From Acidobacteriota bacterium (GTDB lineage Bacteria > Acidobacteriota > Terriglobia > Terriglobales > Acidobacteriaceae), in the NCBI GenBank assembly GCA_021793595.1, contig JAJYSL010000015.1, positions 1 through 39,717 on the forward strand: 39,717 nt of DNA, read 5' to 3'. The position numbers were made by a program, and so were the translations under genes. The notes beneath the pieces were generated by a model. The model worked only from the letters and a program-made list of their open reading frames with translations, was not told the origin of the DNA and did not search any database. Shown one piece after another: positions 7,593 through 16,751 of the stretch. Position 1 is the stretch's first letter, and each line of letters begins with the position of its first letter.

Positions 7593-8138
7593 CTAGCTTT
7601 TCTGCATTTCCTTGATCGCCGCCAGCACTTCTTCGCTGTGGTGGCTGGGGTCGACGCCAATCCATTCCTTCACAATCTTGCCTTCAGGGTTGATCAGGAA
7701 CGTATTGCGCTTGGCCAGTTTCATTCCCATGTAGTTGCCGAGCGAGCCATATTCCTCAACGACCTTGTGATCGGTGTCGGCCAGCAGCTTAAAGTGCAGG
7801 CCGTCCTTGGTGCAGAATTCCTGGTGACTCTTGACGGACTGAACGCTGACGCCCAGCACCACCGCGTTCACCGCGTCGAACTTGCTCATGTCGCGCTGGA
7901 AATTCTTGGCTTCAATAGTGCAGCCGGAGGTCATGTCCTTGGGATAGAAATACAGCACCACCCATTTGCCGCGATAGTGGTTCAGGCTGACGTCAGTACC
8001 TTCCTGCGAAGGCAGCGTGAAGATCGGCGCCGTCTGTCCCACCTGCGGAACAGCGTCGGAAGCGGCGAACACGCGCGCTCCCACATACAGAACCACAACG
8101 GTAAGCAACACAACGAGCGATATACGGGTCAGGTTCAT
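7593..8138 (-). CDS. Membrane-anchored or exported PrxQ/Bcp-type peroxiredoxin
   Basis: About 181 residues from an ATG at 8138, chosen because GGAGAT lies just upstream and because it starts a membrane-targeting stretch (MNLTRISLVVLLTVVVLYVG). The frame is open further upstream but without family sequence. The thioredoxin-fold domain has the peroxidatic Cys73 in YPKDMTSGCTIEA. The resolving Cys five residues later seen in E. coli Bcp is replaced by Lys78. Instead Cys109 (HQEFCTKD) lies 36 residues on, the same separation as the C47/C83 pair I recall for Xylella PrxQ, a helix-3 type. It should reduce hydroperoxides on the periplasmic side, with thioredoxin-like recycling. It lies directly downstream of the lipid A operon and may be co-transcribed. 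Confidence 0.88.
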   Translation of the reverse strand: MNLTRISLVVLLTVVVLYVGARVFAASDAVPQVGQTAPIFTLPSQEGTDVSLNHYRGKWVVLYFYPKDMTSGCTIEAKNFQRDMSKFDAVNAVVLGVSVQSVKSHQEFCTKDGLHFKLLADTDHKVVEEYGSLGNYMGMKLAKRNTFLINPEGKIVKEWIGVDPSHHSEEVLAAIKEMQKS

Positions 8139-8207
8139 AAGAAATCTCCGGCCTCGATTATACGGATGCACCCATTCCACTGGCGACGGGAGGATTGATG
8201 CGCACAA

Positions 8208-9119
8208 TTATTTCTTTTCACCTGCTGGCTGGACGACATCCGCCACGAGGGTGATGCCAGCTTGATCGGCGGCTGCGGTCACCGCTTCCAGATCGAAAAT
8301 CAACGTCCGCCCCGCCTCAATCGCCAGGCAGGTCGCGCCCGCCTGCTGCATCGCCGTGATGGTTCCAATCCCGATCACCGGGACATCGAAGCGCATATCC
8401 TGCTTGGGCTTGGCAACCTTCACCACGGTCAGCGACCGCTCCAGAGTGGATGCCTCGCCGGCCTCCGCCAGCGATCGCAGAATCTCCCCGGCGCGCGCAA
8501 TCACGGCGTCCGTGCCTTCCATCGCCTCCACGGCAACGCAGGCCTGGGCCGCAATCACCACCGTCTGGCCAATGTCGTACGCCGCCAACGCATGCGCGAC
8601 GCCGCGCCCATAGACGATGTCGCGCTGCTCCGTCGGGTTGGGGCTGCGCGCCGTCAGAACACCCGGCCGCGCCAGCAAAGGCTCCAGAAATGTCGTTGAC
8701 GAGATCAGCTCGACTCCTTCATCCTGCAGCACTTTCGCAATCGCTCCCAGCAATCCGTCAGTGTTCCGCGTCGACAGCGAAAGCAGCAGCTTTGCCAGCA
8801 GCCAGTCCGGTCGAATGCTGGAAAAAATCTGCTTGTGCTTCACCTGTCCCGCCATCACCGCTTTTGTGACGCCTTCAGCATGAAACATGGCAATCAGCCG
8901 ACCCAACTCTCCGAGCGAGAACCAGTGCACCCGCACGCCGGCGTCGCGGGCGGCGCGCGCGTCCATCTCCGGCTCCGTCTCCTCGCGGATTGCGGCGACA
9001 ATCACTTCCGTGCCATGCGCCCGTGCCGCGTCCAGCAACAGAAATGGAAACCGCCCATTCCCCGCGATCAGCCCCAGCCTTGCGGGTCGAGCAGTAGCGG
9101 CTTGGAGAAGTGTGGACAT
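8208..9119 (-). CDS. lpxI: UDP-2,3-diacylglucosamine pyrophosphatase LpxI
   Basis: A 303-residue protein of the LpxI (formerly DUF1009) family. It has the N-terminal GLIAGNGRFPFLLLDAARAHG segment, the central AGQVKHKQIF and LLSLSTRNTDGLLGAIA segments, and the C-terminal domain with DMRFDVPVIGIGTI and CLAIEAGRTLIFD. It hydrolyses UDP-2,3-diacylglucosamine to lipid X and UMP, a cytosolic step of lipid A synthesis that LpxH performs in Enterobacteria. It is the last gene of the fabZ-lpxA-lpxI unit, starting 14 bases after lpxA. The context makes the assignment firm. No strong ribosome binding site is visible, so translation may be coupled to lpxA. Confidence 0.95.
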   Translation of the reverse strand: MSTLLQAATARPARLGLIAGNGRFPFLLLDAARAHGTEVIVAAIREETEPEMDARAARDAGVRVHWFSLGELGRLIAMFHAEGVTKAVMAGQVKHKQIFSSIRPDWLLAKLLLSLSTRNTDGLLGAIAKVLQDEGVELISSTTFLEPLLARPGVLTARSPNPTEQRDIVYGRGVAHALAAYDIGQTVVIAAQACVAVEAMEGTDAVIARAGEILRSLAEAGEASTLERSLTVVKVAKPKQDMRFDVPVIGIGTITAMQQAGATCLAIEAGRTLIFDLEAVTAAADQAGITLVADVVQPAGEKK

Positions 9120-9133
9120 CTTCAGTTGTCGGA

Positions 9134-9928
9134 TTATTTCAGAACGCCGCGGGTGGAGCTTTCGATGAACTCAATCAGGTAGCGCACATCTTTTGACGAA
9201 ACTTCTTCGGCTTTTAATTTCTCCACCGCCTGCGTTGTGTTCAGCTTTGCTGCGCGCAATGTTTTGTAGGCGTGATGCAGATCGCGCATCTGTTCTTGAG
9301 AAAATCCGCGGCGCTGCAGGCCGACGCGATTCAGCCCGAACGCATGCGCATCGCGCTTCGCGGAGGTCAGTGAAAAGGGCAGCACATCCTGAATGATGAT
9401 AGACCCGCCACCCACGAAGGCGTAGCGGCCGATGCGGCAAAACTGGTGCGCCGCGGACAGCGCTCCCAGCGTCGCATAATCTTCAATGGTGACGTGACCC
9501 GCCAGTGTGGCTCCATTGGCCAGAATGCAATGGCTCCCCACCTGACTGTCGTGCCCGATATGGGCATAGGCCATCACCAGGCAATCGCTGCCAAGCCGCG
9601 TGGAACCGCCGCCGCCCTTCGTTCCCCGCGAAATGGTGACGTATTCCCGGATGACGTTGCGATCGCCGATTTCAACCTGGGTAGGCTCGCCCTGGTATTT
9701 CAAATCCTGCGGGGCTACGCCCACCGCTGTGAACGGGAAAATCGTGTTTGCGCTGCCCAGGCGGGTGTGGCCGTCGACAACGACGTGCGACACCAGTTCG
9801 CAATCTTCTGCCAGCTCAACGTCCGCGCCGATCGTGCAAAACGGTCCGATGATGCAGCGCGCGCCAATGACCGCTGTATCCGCAACGATGCTGGATGGGT
9901 GGACCAGCGCGGTGGAATGAATACTCAC
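9134..9928 (-). CDS. lpxA: UDP-N-acetylglucosamine O-acyltransferase LpxA
   Basis: A 264-residue left-handed beta-helix protein built from hexapeptide repeats, with an alpha-helical C-terminus. YAHIGHDSQVG contains H126, the counterpart of the catalytic His125 of E. coli LpxA, and CILANGATLAGHVTIED matches the family. It transfers the R-3-hydroxyacyl chain from ACP to UDP-GlcNAc, the first step of lipid A synthesis. The length matches the family. It starts with GTG at 9928, overlapping the fabZ stop by four bases (GTGA), a sign of translational coupling. It shares the acyl-ACP pool with the neighbouring FabZ and precedes lpxI. Confidence 0.96.
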   Translation of the reverse strand: MSIHSTALVHPSSIVADTAVIGARCIIGPFCTIGADVELAEDCELVSHVVVDGHTRLGSANTIFPFTAVGVAPQDLKYQGEPTQVEIGDRNVIREYVTISRGTKGGGGSTRLGSDCLVMAYAHIGHDSQVGSHCILANGATLAGHVTIEDYATLGALSAAHQFCRIGRYAFVGGGSIIIQDVLPFSLTSAKRDAHAFGLNRVGLQRRGFSQEQMRDLHHAYKTLRAAKLNTTQAVEKLKAEEVSSKDVRYLIEFIESSTRGVLK

Positions 9929-10473
9929 GCTTCGACAGCGGCCTCTTGCGGCGTGCTCGTCGCTTCACCTGCGGCTTCCGACTTGACGGGACGACTGCGC
10001 GGCACCATCTGTGACGTCACTGTCCCTTCGCAAATCAGCTTGCCGTCCACGTACGCTTTTCCCTGCATGCGCATCATGCGGGTGCGCCAATTCAGTACAT
10101 CGATTTCCAGCCGCACCTGATCGCCCGGCAATGCCGGACGCCGAAAACGCGCGTGCTCCACCCCGGTAAAGACAATCAGCTTCTCGGTTGGATCCGGCAG
10201 TTCCACCATTACCAGGATGCAGCCGGCTTGCGCCAGCGCTTCCAAGAGCAATACTCCCGGCATGATTGGATAGCCCGGAAAATGTCCCGGGAAAAATGGC
10301 TCGTTGATGGTGACATTCTTGATGGCGACTATCCGTCTTTTGCGCTCCATCTCGACCACGCGATCGACCAGCAGAAAAGGATAGCGATGCGGCAGGAGTT
10401 TCATGATCTCGACAACGTCGAGCGGAGCTTTCAGCAATGTATCTTCGGGATTTGCGTGCTCATTATTTTCCAT
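9925..10473 (-). CDS. fabZ: 3-hydroxyacyl-ACP dehydratase FabZ
   Basis: A 182-residue hotdog-fold protein. The active-site helix region [24 protein letters not shown] supplies His64 and Glu78, the FabZ catalytic pair. It dehydrates 3-hydroxyacyl-ACP in fatty acid elongation, and here it also balances the 3-hydroxyacyl-ACP supply for LpxA. About 30 residues at the C-terminus, rich in Ala, Glu and Pro, exceed the usual length of about 150. It is first in the fabZ-lpxA-lpxI unit. A perfect TATAAT lies 13 bases before the ATG and no good Shine-Dalgarno is present, so the leader should be very short. Confidence 0.95.
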   Translation of the reverse strand: MENNEHANPEDTLLKAPLDVVEIMKLLPHRYPFLLVDRVVEMERKRRIVAIKNVTINEPFFPGHFPGYPIMPGVLLLEALAQAGCILVMVELPDPTEKLIVFTGVEHARFRRPALPGDQVRLEIDVLNWRTRMMRMQGKAYVDGKLICEGTVTSQMVPRSRPVKSEAAGEATSTPQEAAVEA

Positions 10474-10486
10474 AGCTACCCAGCAG

Positions 10487-10492
10487 ATTATA
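10487..10492 (-). promoter_or_regulatory. -10 element of the fabZ-lpxA-lpxI operon
   Basis: A perfect TATAAT on the minus strand (10492-10487), 13 bases upstream of the fabZ ATG and in the short gap after the SRPBCC gene. No consensus -35 is visible. Transcription should begin about 6-7 bases before the start codon. Confidence 0.45.
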
Positions 10493-10521
10493 AAACGCCG
10501 CGACGATGGAGCGTCGAGCTT

Positions 10522-11025
10522 CTACACTTTGACAGCATTTTCGTAACGCGCTTTCAGATCCTTGTAACGACCTGGCCGAGGGCTTCCGGTCAAATGGTCT
10601 TCCAGTTGATCCAGAAATGCGTGCCACCCCGCACCCATTCCCGCCATCAATTCAGGACGAACTCCCACATGAGAAAAATGCAGCTTTGTCTCTGCAGCGT
10701 CGCCTTCCAACTTCCAGTTCACCAGCGAATCTCCCCAGGTATAGATCAATAGATGCGGCGGTTCGAAATCGCAGACAATCCCATTCAGAGAGCCTTCCGC
10801 AGAAAAAGCAATGTGAATTTTGCCGCCCACTCGCGGCTCCAACTGGATCGGAAACTTCATCCATGCCGTAATCTCTTCCGCGTTGGAAATCGCGCTCCAC
10901 ACCCGCTCTAAACTCTGCGGATAAGAACGGTCCCAGTCGAGCCGATAGATCGTCTCCACCGACGCAATAGAGTCATTGGGCTCCTCCTTCGGCGCCTCGA
11001 CGCTCTTCGCAAAAGGATTTTTCAT
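10522..11025 (-). CDS. SRPBCC (AHSA1/START-like) domain protein
   Basis: A 167-residue protein with the AHSA1-type helix-grip fold: RVWSAISNAEEITAWM near the start, GGKIHIAF and YTWGD in the sheet, and WHAFLDQLEDHLTG in the long C-terminal helix. Such proteins bind hydrophobic ligands or assist other proteins; no ligand or partner can be deduced here. No signal peptide is present, so it is probably cytoplasmic. The gene lies between a secreted protein gene upstream (gap about 25 bases) and the lipid A operon, same strand, and may be co-transcribed with the gene upstream. Confidence 0.8.
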   Translation of the reverse strand: MKNPFAKSVEAPKEEPNDSIASVETIYRLDWDRSYPQSLERVWSAISNAEEITAWMKFPIQLEPRVGGKIHIAFSAEGSLNGIVCDFEPPHLLIYTWGDSLVNWKLEGDAAETKLHFSHVGVRPELMAGMGAGWHAFLDQLEDHLTGSPRPGRYKDLKARYENAVKV

Positions 11026-11050
11026 GGTCCCTCCATCGGCATGCCAGCAG

Positions 11051-11878
11051 TCATTTCAAGTGCGCCGCGGCATAGTCGGGATCAAATAAATTCTCAGTCA
11101 ACGCAACGTTATATTCCGCGCGAAACAGAAACGTCTGCTCCACAATTTCGCCATTGTGAGTCCGTGTCACAGTGAACGGTGTCGCAATGCCATCGATCCG
11201 GTGATAGTTATCGAACTCGACAGCATCCACGTTTTTATCGTGGAAGCGCGGATCGCGCCACTCGAAGCTCAAACGCAATGGAAGATGACTCTCCGCATCC
11301 AAGTCGAGCGTCACCGCATTGTGGGCATCGTTCATCAGCGTGAACTTTTCCGCCAGGTGGCGCTCTACCTGCTCCGTGCCCCCATCCAGAACCACTGTGG
11401 CCGGATCGCCGATCCACCGGCCCAGCACCCGTCGCAGAGAGTGTTTCTGCCAGCGCAAATGGTGTTCTACTTTTTCTGCTGGCAGATTTTTCTTTCCCTT
11501 ATAGGTGATCTCCCACCCGTTGGAACCGGAATAAATCTGAACCACCCGGCCCTTGTCGAGTTCAACGCGCTCTTTATTAGGATCCTCGCGGCTGATCACA
11601 GCGTCGGCCACTTCTCCCGTTGGATTGCCCTGAAAGAACGATGCGATGCGAACGTGCTCCCGACTTGTTCGCAGTCCCAACCATGCCTGTCCGCCCAGCG
11701 CCTGGATGGTCGCCGCGAGCGCCACATGCGCTTGCCGCGGGCTCTCGACCGCCGCAGCATCGGTGGCCTGCGCCCTCAATAACGCCGGCGACAGCACGCC
11801 CCCTATTAACGCCCATGCCAGCCCCAGCCGCCGAACTCTCGCTCGCTTATCCAACCAGGACCGAGCCGCCGTTGACAT
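11051..11878 (-). CDS. Exported protein, possibly lipoprotein-carrier-like
   Basis: About 275 residues from an ATG at 11878, chosen over earlier in-frame starts because GGAGAGG lies about six bases upstream. A basic N-terminus and hydrophobic segment (RLGLAWALIGGVLSPALLRAQ) form a likely signal peptide. The remainder is strand-rich, with SNGWEITYKGKK, LDAESHLPLRLSFEWRD and GIATPFTVTRTHNG, a pattern like LolA/outer-membrane-lipoprotein-sorting domains. I do not recognise a specific family, so the function is unassigned. Its start overlaps the 3' end of the SDR gene by 32 bases, suggesting coupled translation. Confidence 0.7.
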   Translation of the reverse strand: MSTAARSWLDKRARVRRLGLAWALIGGVLSPALLRAQATDAAAVESPRQAHVALAATIQALGGQAWLGLRTSREHVRIASFFQGNPTGEVADAVISREDPNKERVELDKGRVVQIYSGSNGWEITYKGKKNLPAEKVEHHLRWQKHSLRRVLGRWIGDPATVVLDGGTEQVERHLAEKFTLMNDAHNAVTLDLDAESHLPLRLSFEWRDPRFHDKNVDAVEFDNYHRIDGIATPFTVTRTHNGEIVEQTFLFRAEYNVALTENLFDPDYAAAHLK

Positions 11879-12659
11879 TGAAGACCTCTCCGCTGACAAA
11901 GCCAGCGAACGGAGTGCACAAAAATAAGACCGGCCCGGCAATCTCCGCTACTGTCGCGGCCCGTCCCAGCGGAATCCCCGAAACTACCCGTTCGTATTTC
12001 TTCGGGTCGCGCAGCGTCGCCGCCGACATGTCCGTATCCACCCAGCCCGGCGCCACGCAGTTCACGTGGATGCCTTCACGGATCAGTTCGCTCGACAAGC
12101 TCTTTGTGAAGCTGATCAGCGCGCCCTTCGACGCAGCATAATCGGAATGCATCGCTTCTCCGCGCTGCCCCGCCGTCGAGCTAATCAGCACGATGAAGCC
12201 CGCCGCCGAATTTTTCTCGGGCCTGCCCTGCTTTTTAAACTGGCCCACCGCCGCCTGCACCACACCGAACATGCTGTCCAGGTTGATGTGCATGGTACGA
12301 TGCCATTGCGCATCTGCCATCCGCTCAATGGGCGCATCATCGGGCGGCCAAATACCATGATTGCCCACCAGGCAATCCAACCTGCCGAATGCCCGCACCG
12401 CATCTTCAACCAGCTCGCGGCCATGCGCGGGAGTGGTAAGCTCACGATGCACTGCCAGGCAGCGCTCCGGGCCGCCGCATTCCGCCGCCAGCGCTTCGGC
12501 TTCTTTCGCCGCACTGCGATAGTTGAACACGACCTTGGCGCCCGCTTCGACAAACAGACGAACGGTGGCCGCGCCAATTCCACGCGACCCTCCTGTGATC
12601 AACGCAACTTTTCCCTGGAGCGAGAGCATCACTCCCGAATGAGATCCCTTTTCAGTCAT
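11847..12659 (-). CDS. Short-chain dehydrogenase/reductase, FabG-like
   Basis: About 270 residues from ATG 12659; the frame is open to 12716 but the extra residues look unrelated, and a start nearer ATG 12629 is also possible. The Rossmann motif TGGSRGIG (22-29) is present, with NHG (100-102) in place of the common NAG and the catalytic set S160/S161, Y174 and K178 in YAASKG. The ending NVNGGSVLVG is typical of classical SDRs. It should catalyse NAD(P)H-dependent carbonyl/alcohol interconversion; FabG-like 3-oxoacyl-ACP reduction is possible but not shown. The overlap with the downstream secreted protein gene suggests one transcript. Confidence 0.85.
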   Translation of the reverse strand: MTEKGSHSGVMLSLQGKVALITGGSRGIGAATVRLFVEAGAKVVFNYRSAAKEAEALAAECGGPERCLAVHRELTTPAHGRELVEDAVRAFGRLDCLVGNHGIWPPDDAPIERMADAQWHRTMHINLDSMFGVVQAAVGQFKKQGRPEKNSAAGFIVLISSTAGQRGEAMHSDYAASKGALISFTKSLSSELIREGIHVNCVAPGWVDTDMSAATLRDPKKYERVVSGIPLGRAATVAEIAGPVLFLCTPFAGFVSGEVFNVNGGSVLVG

Positions 12660-12746
12660 AGTCTTGACGCTAAAAGAAGGCACGCAATCCTGCAACCCCT
12701 CCGGCTTGCTCCCCATAAGAGATCGAACTTTGGCGGCACGCGCAAA

Positions 12747-13349
12747 TCAAGGTGCTGTCTTCGATATTCCCGGGCACGGTGGCGCCACATAATGCGGAAC
12801 ATTGGCCTGCTGGCGCTTCAGCGCGGCATCCAGCATCTCCAGCGCTCTCGCATTCGCCGGGTCCAGCAGCGACTGCGAACACGCGACCGAGCGTCCTGCC
12901 ACTCCCTTCTGAAAAAACTGATGGCTCCATGGCAGGTACAGCAGGGCGCCGTAATTGCCGGCGCAATCCCTGGCATCGCAACCGCTGAAACTGACACCGA
13001 AGTTGGTTCCCGTACCAGGAATCAAAACAAAATTATCGCTGCTGGCCGCCTGAAATGGTCGTTTCAGATATCCGGAATCCCAATCCACATTGGTCACGCC
13101 GCCATCGCGCAAAAACACCACGATCCGCCAGCCATGTTTGCCGCTGGTCAACGCCGCCGCGTACGGCGACGCATACGGAGGAATCTCCAGACGATACAGA
13201 TCCAGGTGATAGAACTGCAGCCATTGCCCCATCCGCTGAAGATCCGCGCCCGTATACCCCGACTGCGCCAAGGCCGGGTTCGCCGCAGCCAGACCTGCCG
13301 CTGCCAGCAACCACGCAGCCGCCAGCGAAATCATCGATCGTCGCGACAT
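12747..13349 (-). CDS. Exported protein of unknown function
   Basis: About 200 residues from ATG 13349, which has a strong AAGGAGG upstream (the frame extends ten codons further). The N-terminus is a clear signal peptide: MSRRSMISLAAAWLL, then Ala-rich to NPALAQ. The mature part is rich in Tyr, Trp and Gly, with four Cys (SGCDARDC, VACSQS, PPCPG) that could form disulfides in the periplasm. I do not recognise a domain. It lies between the aminotransferase gene upstream (65-base gap) and the SDR gene downstream on the same strand. Whether they form a unit is not clear from sequence. Confidence 0.7.
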   Translation of the reverse strand: MSRRSMISLAAAWLLAAAGLAAANPALAQSGYTGADLQRMGQWLQFYHLDLYRLEIPPYASPYAAALTSGKHGWRIVVFLRDGGVTNVDWDSGYLKRPFQAASSDNFVLIPGTGTNFGVSFSGCDARDCAGNYGALLYLPWSHQFFQKGVAGRSVACSQSLLDPANARALEMLDAALKRQQANVPHYVAPPCPGISKTAP

Positions 13350-13414
13350 CTCTCCTCCTTCGGACGCTTCCGTGCTCATTTCCGGCGCGGATCGTCCGGA
13401 AACCTCGCGGATAT

Positions 13415-14614
13415 TTACAAACTTCGAACGGACCTGGCGAAGCGCGCAATCTCTTCCTCGGTGTTGTAGTAATGCACCGAGGCTCGCACCATCGCCTTCA
13501 ACCCGCGCTGTTCCATATCAATGCGCGTCGAGCCAAGCGGGGTCACTCGCACATTGATCCGCTGCTCGTGCATGGCCGCGACAATAGCTCCGGCGGCATG
13601 CGTGTCATGGGTGAAAGTCACGATGCCGCAGCGCGGCTGGCTGCCGCTGCCAGGAAGGTCCCGCACGGTAACTCCAGGAATCGTCGCCAGCGTCTCGCGC
13701 AACTGTTCTGCCAGCATGGCGACTCGCGCGGCAATGTTGTCCAGCCCCACCGCCATCGCATACTCGACAGCCGCTCCCAGGCCCAGTTGGCACGCCACCG
13801 AGCCGCCGGAAATTTCAAATCGCCGTGCATCGTTGCGCAATTTGTATTCCTCTCGCGCACTCCACTCGGCGGAGGTCATGTCGATCGGCGTTGGCTCCAG
13901 CCGCTCCAGCATCGATTGCCGGATATATAGAAACCCCGTTCCGCGTGGCCCACGCAGATATTTCCGCCCAGTAGCGGCCAGCATGTCGCAGCCTAGCTGC
14001 TCGACATCGAGCGGCATCTGCCCGGCCGACTGGCAGGCATCCAGCAAATAGGGAATATGATTTCGGCGCGCGATGCGACCCACTGCGACCGCCGGCTGCA
14101 CGAGGCCGCCATTGGTCGGAACATGGGTCAGCGCGATCAGCTTCACCCGCTCGCCGTGCTGTCGAATCATCGCTTCCAGCGCGGTGAGAGAAATCTCTCC
14201 GCCCGGCTCATTCGGCACCACAATAATTTCAATCTGTCGCCGGCGCGCCACCTGCAGCAATGCCAGGTAGTTGCTGACGTACTCATTCGATGCGGTAAGA
14301 ATTTTGTCGCCCGGCTCGAATCCTTCCGCCAGCGCATAGAACGCTGCATCCCAGGCACGCGTCGCATTTTCAACCAGCGCAATTTCGGTCGGCGCGCATC
14401 CCAGCATTCTGGCAATGGAGCCGTACACACCCTGGTATTCCTCGGCAACACTGTCCTCGGCTTCATAGCCGCCCATCGCCGCTTCCAGGTCCAGATGCGC
14501 TTTCACCCGCTCCAGCACCGGCGTTGGCGGCAGGCTGGCGCCGGCATTGTTCAAATGCAGCACGTTCTGGCAGCCCGGCGTATCCGCCCGAACCAACGCC
14601 ACATCCATCGCCAC
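13415..14614 (-). CDS. Class V aminotransferase-fold PLP-dependent enzyme
   Basis: A 399-residue fold-type I enzyme of the NifS/isopenicillin N epimerase/kynureninase branch. [11 protein letters not shown] is the phosphate-binding region, LTHVPTNGG and LDACQSAGQ (D192) contact PLP, and [14 protein letters not shown] holds the Schiff-base Lys218. The active-site Cys loop of IscS/SufS desulfurases is not evident, so a desulfurase is unlikely; epimerase, lyase or aminotransferase activity remain possible. The start is GTG at 14614, with an ATG two codons later as alternative; GGGGTGAG upstream is a weak ribosome binding site. It is divergent from tyrS across a short gap of 64 bases. Confidence 0.85.
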   Translation of the reverse strand: MAMDVALVRADTPGCQNVLHLNNAGASLPPTPVLERVKAHLDLEAAMGGYEAEDSVAEEYQGVYGSIARMLGCAPTEIALVENATRAWDAAFYALAEGFEPGDKILTASNEYVSNYLALLQVARRRQIEIIVVPNEPGGEISLTALEAMIRQHGERVKLIALTHVPTNGGLVQPAVAVGRIARRNHIPYLLDACQSAGQMPLDVEQLGCDMLAATGRKYLRGPRGTGFLYIRQSMLERLEPTPIDMTSAEWSAREEYKLRNDARRFEISGGSVACQLGLGAAVEYAMAVGLDNIAARVAMLAEQLRETLATIPGVTVRDLPGSGSQPRCGIVTFTHDTHAAGAIVAAMHEQRINVRVTPLGSTRIDMEQRGLKAMVRASVHYYNTEEEIARFARSVRSL

Positions 14615-14662
14615 AGCTCACCCCATCCCGCAGGATCCCGCCGCGGCGGGCCACGCACTCTT

Positions 14663-14668
14663 TATACT
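14663..14668 (+). promoter_or_regulatory. -10-like element upstream of tyrS
   Basis: TATACT ends 10 bases before the tyrS ATG; no Shine-Dalgarno sequence lies between. Transcription should start within about 4 bases of the start codon. No -35 consensus is visible. Confidence 0.35.
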
Positions 14669-14678
14669 AGTTTCAATC

Positions 14679-16013
14679 ATGTCCAATTTTGATCGCCGTG
14701 GCGAGTTCGCCCCTGTCGACGAACAACTCGAATACCTGAAGAAAGGCACTGCGGAAATTATTCCGCTGCCCGAGCTGCGCACCCGTCTGGAACAATCGCG
14801 CGCCACCGGTCGCCCCCTGCGCGTCAAAGCCGGCTTCGATCCCACCGCGCCCGATCTTCATCTGGGCCACACGGTCCTGATTCGGAAACTCAAGCACTTT
14901 CAAGACCTGGGCCACACCGTCATCTTCCTGATTGGCGACTTCACCAGCCTGATTGGTGACCCCACCGGCCGCTCCGTCACTCGCAAGCCGCTGACGCGCG
15001 AGGAAATCGACAAGAACTCCCAGACCTACACCGACCAGGTCTTCAAAATTCTCGATCGCGAGAAGACAGAGGTCCGCTACAACTCCGAGTGGCTGGGCAA
15101 GCTCGGCTTTGAAGGCATGATCCGATTGGCCGCCAAATTCACCGTCTCCCAGATGCTCGAACGCGACGACTTCCACAAGCGCTTCCAGGCCGAACAGCCC
15201 ATCTCGCTGCACGAAATGCTGTATCCGCTGGCGCAGGGGTACGACTCCGTTATGCTGGACGCCGATGTCGAGCTCGGCGGCACCGATCAGCGGTTCAATC
15301 TTCTGATCGGGCGCGAATTGCAGCGCCAGGCGGGCACCCCTGCCCAGATCGTCCTGATGATGCCGATTATCGAAGGCCTCGACGGCGTGCAGAAGATGTC
15401 GAAATCGCTCGGCAACGCCATCGGCGTCCACGAGCCGCCGCAGGAAATGTACGGCAAGCTGATGTCGATTTCTGATGACCTGATGTGGCGTTACTGGACC
15501 CTGCTCACCGACCTGCGCCCGCACGAAATTGAAGCGATGAAGAGCGATGTCTCCAGCGGTGCGCTTCATCCCATGGAAGCCAAGAAGCGTCTCGCTCGCA
15601 CCATTACCGCAGGATTTCATTCAGAAGCTGCTGCGCAGCAGGCCGACAAGGATTGGGCAACGCAACATCAACATGGCGTCGCTACAGAAATCATTGATAT
15701 TCCTCTTCAGGATGTGTCCGTAGCAGATGCGGCAAGCCTTGGGAGAGCGATCAGAGATCCAAATACCGATATCTTCATCAGCACAGCGAAGCTGCTCCTA
15801 AAGCTAGGAATGAAAACTTCGCGCACCGAAGCCGAGCGGCAGGCAAAGGCAGGAGTGACAATTAACAATCAAAGAATTCATGAATTGCTGATTCCGCTTA
15901 CCGGCCGCCCCGTTGAACTAACCGTAAAAGTTGGACGCCAGATTAAAGTTGCGAGAATCGTCAACCCAGAGCTCGACGACCCAGCAATCCAGCATCTCCT
16001 GATTCGAGATTGA
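14679..16013 (+). CDS. tyrS: Tyrosyl-tRNA synthetase (type 2)
   Basis: 444 residues from ATG 14679, where the family N-terminus begins; the open frame extends 44 codons upstream without family sequence. Class I signatures are HLGH (61-64, the HIGH motif) and KMSKS (about 239-243), and the C-terminus is an S4-like RNA-binding domain ([10 protein letters not shown]). It charges tRNA-Tyr. [12 protein letters not shown] and [13 protein letters not shown] indicate the type 2 subfamily. Oddity: from about 15,600 onward GC falls from about 61% to about 49% by my row counts, and AGA arginine codons appear (four in the last ~130 codons). The S4 half may have a different origin. The start lacks a Shine-Dalgarno. 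Confidence 0.95.
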   Translation: MSNFDRRGEFAPVDEQLEYLKKGTAEIIPLPELRTRLEQSRATGRPLRVKAGFDPTAPDLHLGHTVLIRKLKHFQDLGHTVIFLIGDFTSLIGDPTGRSVTRKPLTREEIDKNSQTYTDQVFKILDREKTEVRYNSEWLGKLGFEGMIRLAAKFTVSQMLERDDFHKRFQAEQPISLHEMLYPLAQGYDSVMLDADVELGGTDQRFNLLIGRELQRQAGTPAQIVLMMPIIEGLDGVQKMSKSLGNAIGVHEPPQEMYGKLMSISDDLMWRYWTLLTDLRPHEIEAMKSDVSSGALHPMEAKKRLARTITAGFHSEAAAQQADKDWATQHQHGVATEIIDIPLQDVSVADAASLGRAIRDPNTDIFISTAKLLLKLGMKTSRTEAERQAKAGVTINNQRIHELLIPLTGRPVELTVKVGRQIKVARIVNPELDDPAIQHLLIRD

Positions 16014-16058
16014 ATTATCGGTTTGCTCCACCATCACCTTGGATGTACCTTCTCTCGT

Positions 16059-16739
16059 ATGGCCCACCCCAAGCCGCTCGGCGTCTGCGCCGCGCTTCTG
16101 CTGCTCTGTCTTCCTGTTGCCGCCAAGGTTCACTCAGTCGCGTTAGGCGGCTGGCGCAAAGTTCCCTACATCGCTCCCGCTGCCACTTCCACCTCGTCCC
16201 CTGATGCGCCCACGACTCTGCGCGTCCGTCCGCTGGTCGTCGATGGTCAGGTGAAGGATTGGACTACCGGCGAGATCCACGAAATTACCGACCGCACGTT
16301 TGTTGCCCGCCGCGCCGTCAAGCTGAATGACGCATTACCGGACGAAGCCGGCGCTCACTGGCTGTGGGTTCTCGGCCCCTGGCTGCTGGTCGATCGCAGT
16401 TCCGCGCACATCAGCGTGCTGCATTTGCCGGACTTCGATCCGGCTGTGTCGGAGATCGTCTGGTTTCGCGATTACGCCGCCTATTGCGGCATCAACAGCA
16501 CCGGCAAACATCTTTACGCTGTCGTCTCCCAGTTAGGCGTGCGGCGTCCGCTGGTGGCCAAAGCGCTCTCGCAATGGACGGCAGACGATCATCCGACACC
16601 CGCCTGCGCCCCTGCTACCTGGCAGCGTCAGCCGCTGCAGGTCGTCTTTCATCCCACCAACAGCGCCGCCGTCAGCTATCACATTTTCGGCCTGACATCT
16701 GCTTTGGTCGAAGAAGGCGAATCTCCCGACGAGCAATGA
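16059..16739 (+). CDS. Exported protein of unknown function
   Basis: About 226 residues from ATG 16059; the frame reaches back to a TTG at 16023, which would add 12 residues without the look of a signal peptide. The signal peptide is MAHPKPLGVCAALLLLCLPVAAK. The mature part has strand-like repeats (HWLWVLGPWLLVDRSSAHISV, then LVVDGQVKDWTTGEIHEITDRTFVARR) and two or three Cys. No family recognised. It starts 45 bases after tyrS on the same strand and may be read with it. It is convergent with the first aspartic protease gene, only 12 bases apart. Confidence 0.7.
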   Translation: MAHPKPLGVCAALLLLCLPVAAKVHSVALGGWRKVPYIAPAATSTSSPDAPTTLRVRPLVVDGQVKDWTTGEIHEITDRTFVARRAVKLNDALPDEAGAHWLWVLGPWLLVDRSSAHISVLHLPDFDPAVSEIVWFRDYAAYCGINSTGKHLYAVVSQLGVRRPLVAKALSQWTADDHPTPACAPATWQRQPLQVVFHPTNSAAVSYHIFGLTSALVEEGESPDEQ

Positions 16740-16751
16740 TGCCTCGCGGTC

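Noticed and set aside
12066..13469. 467-codon plus-strand frame opposite the SDR and secreted protein genes
   Set aside because: It spans two well-supported minus-strand genes and the protein has no family character.
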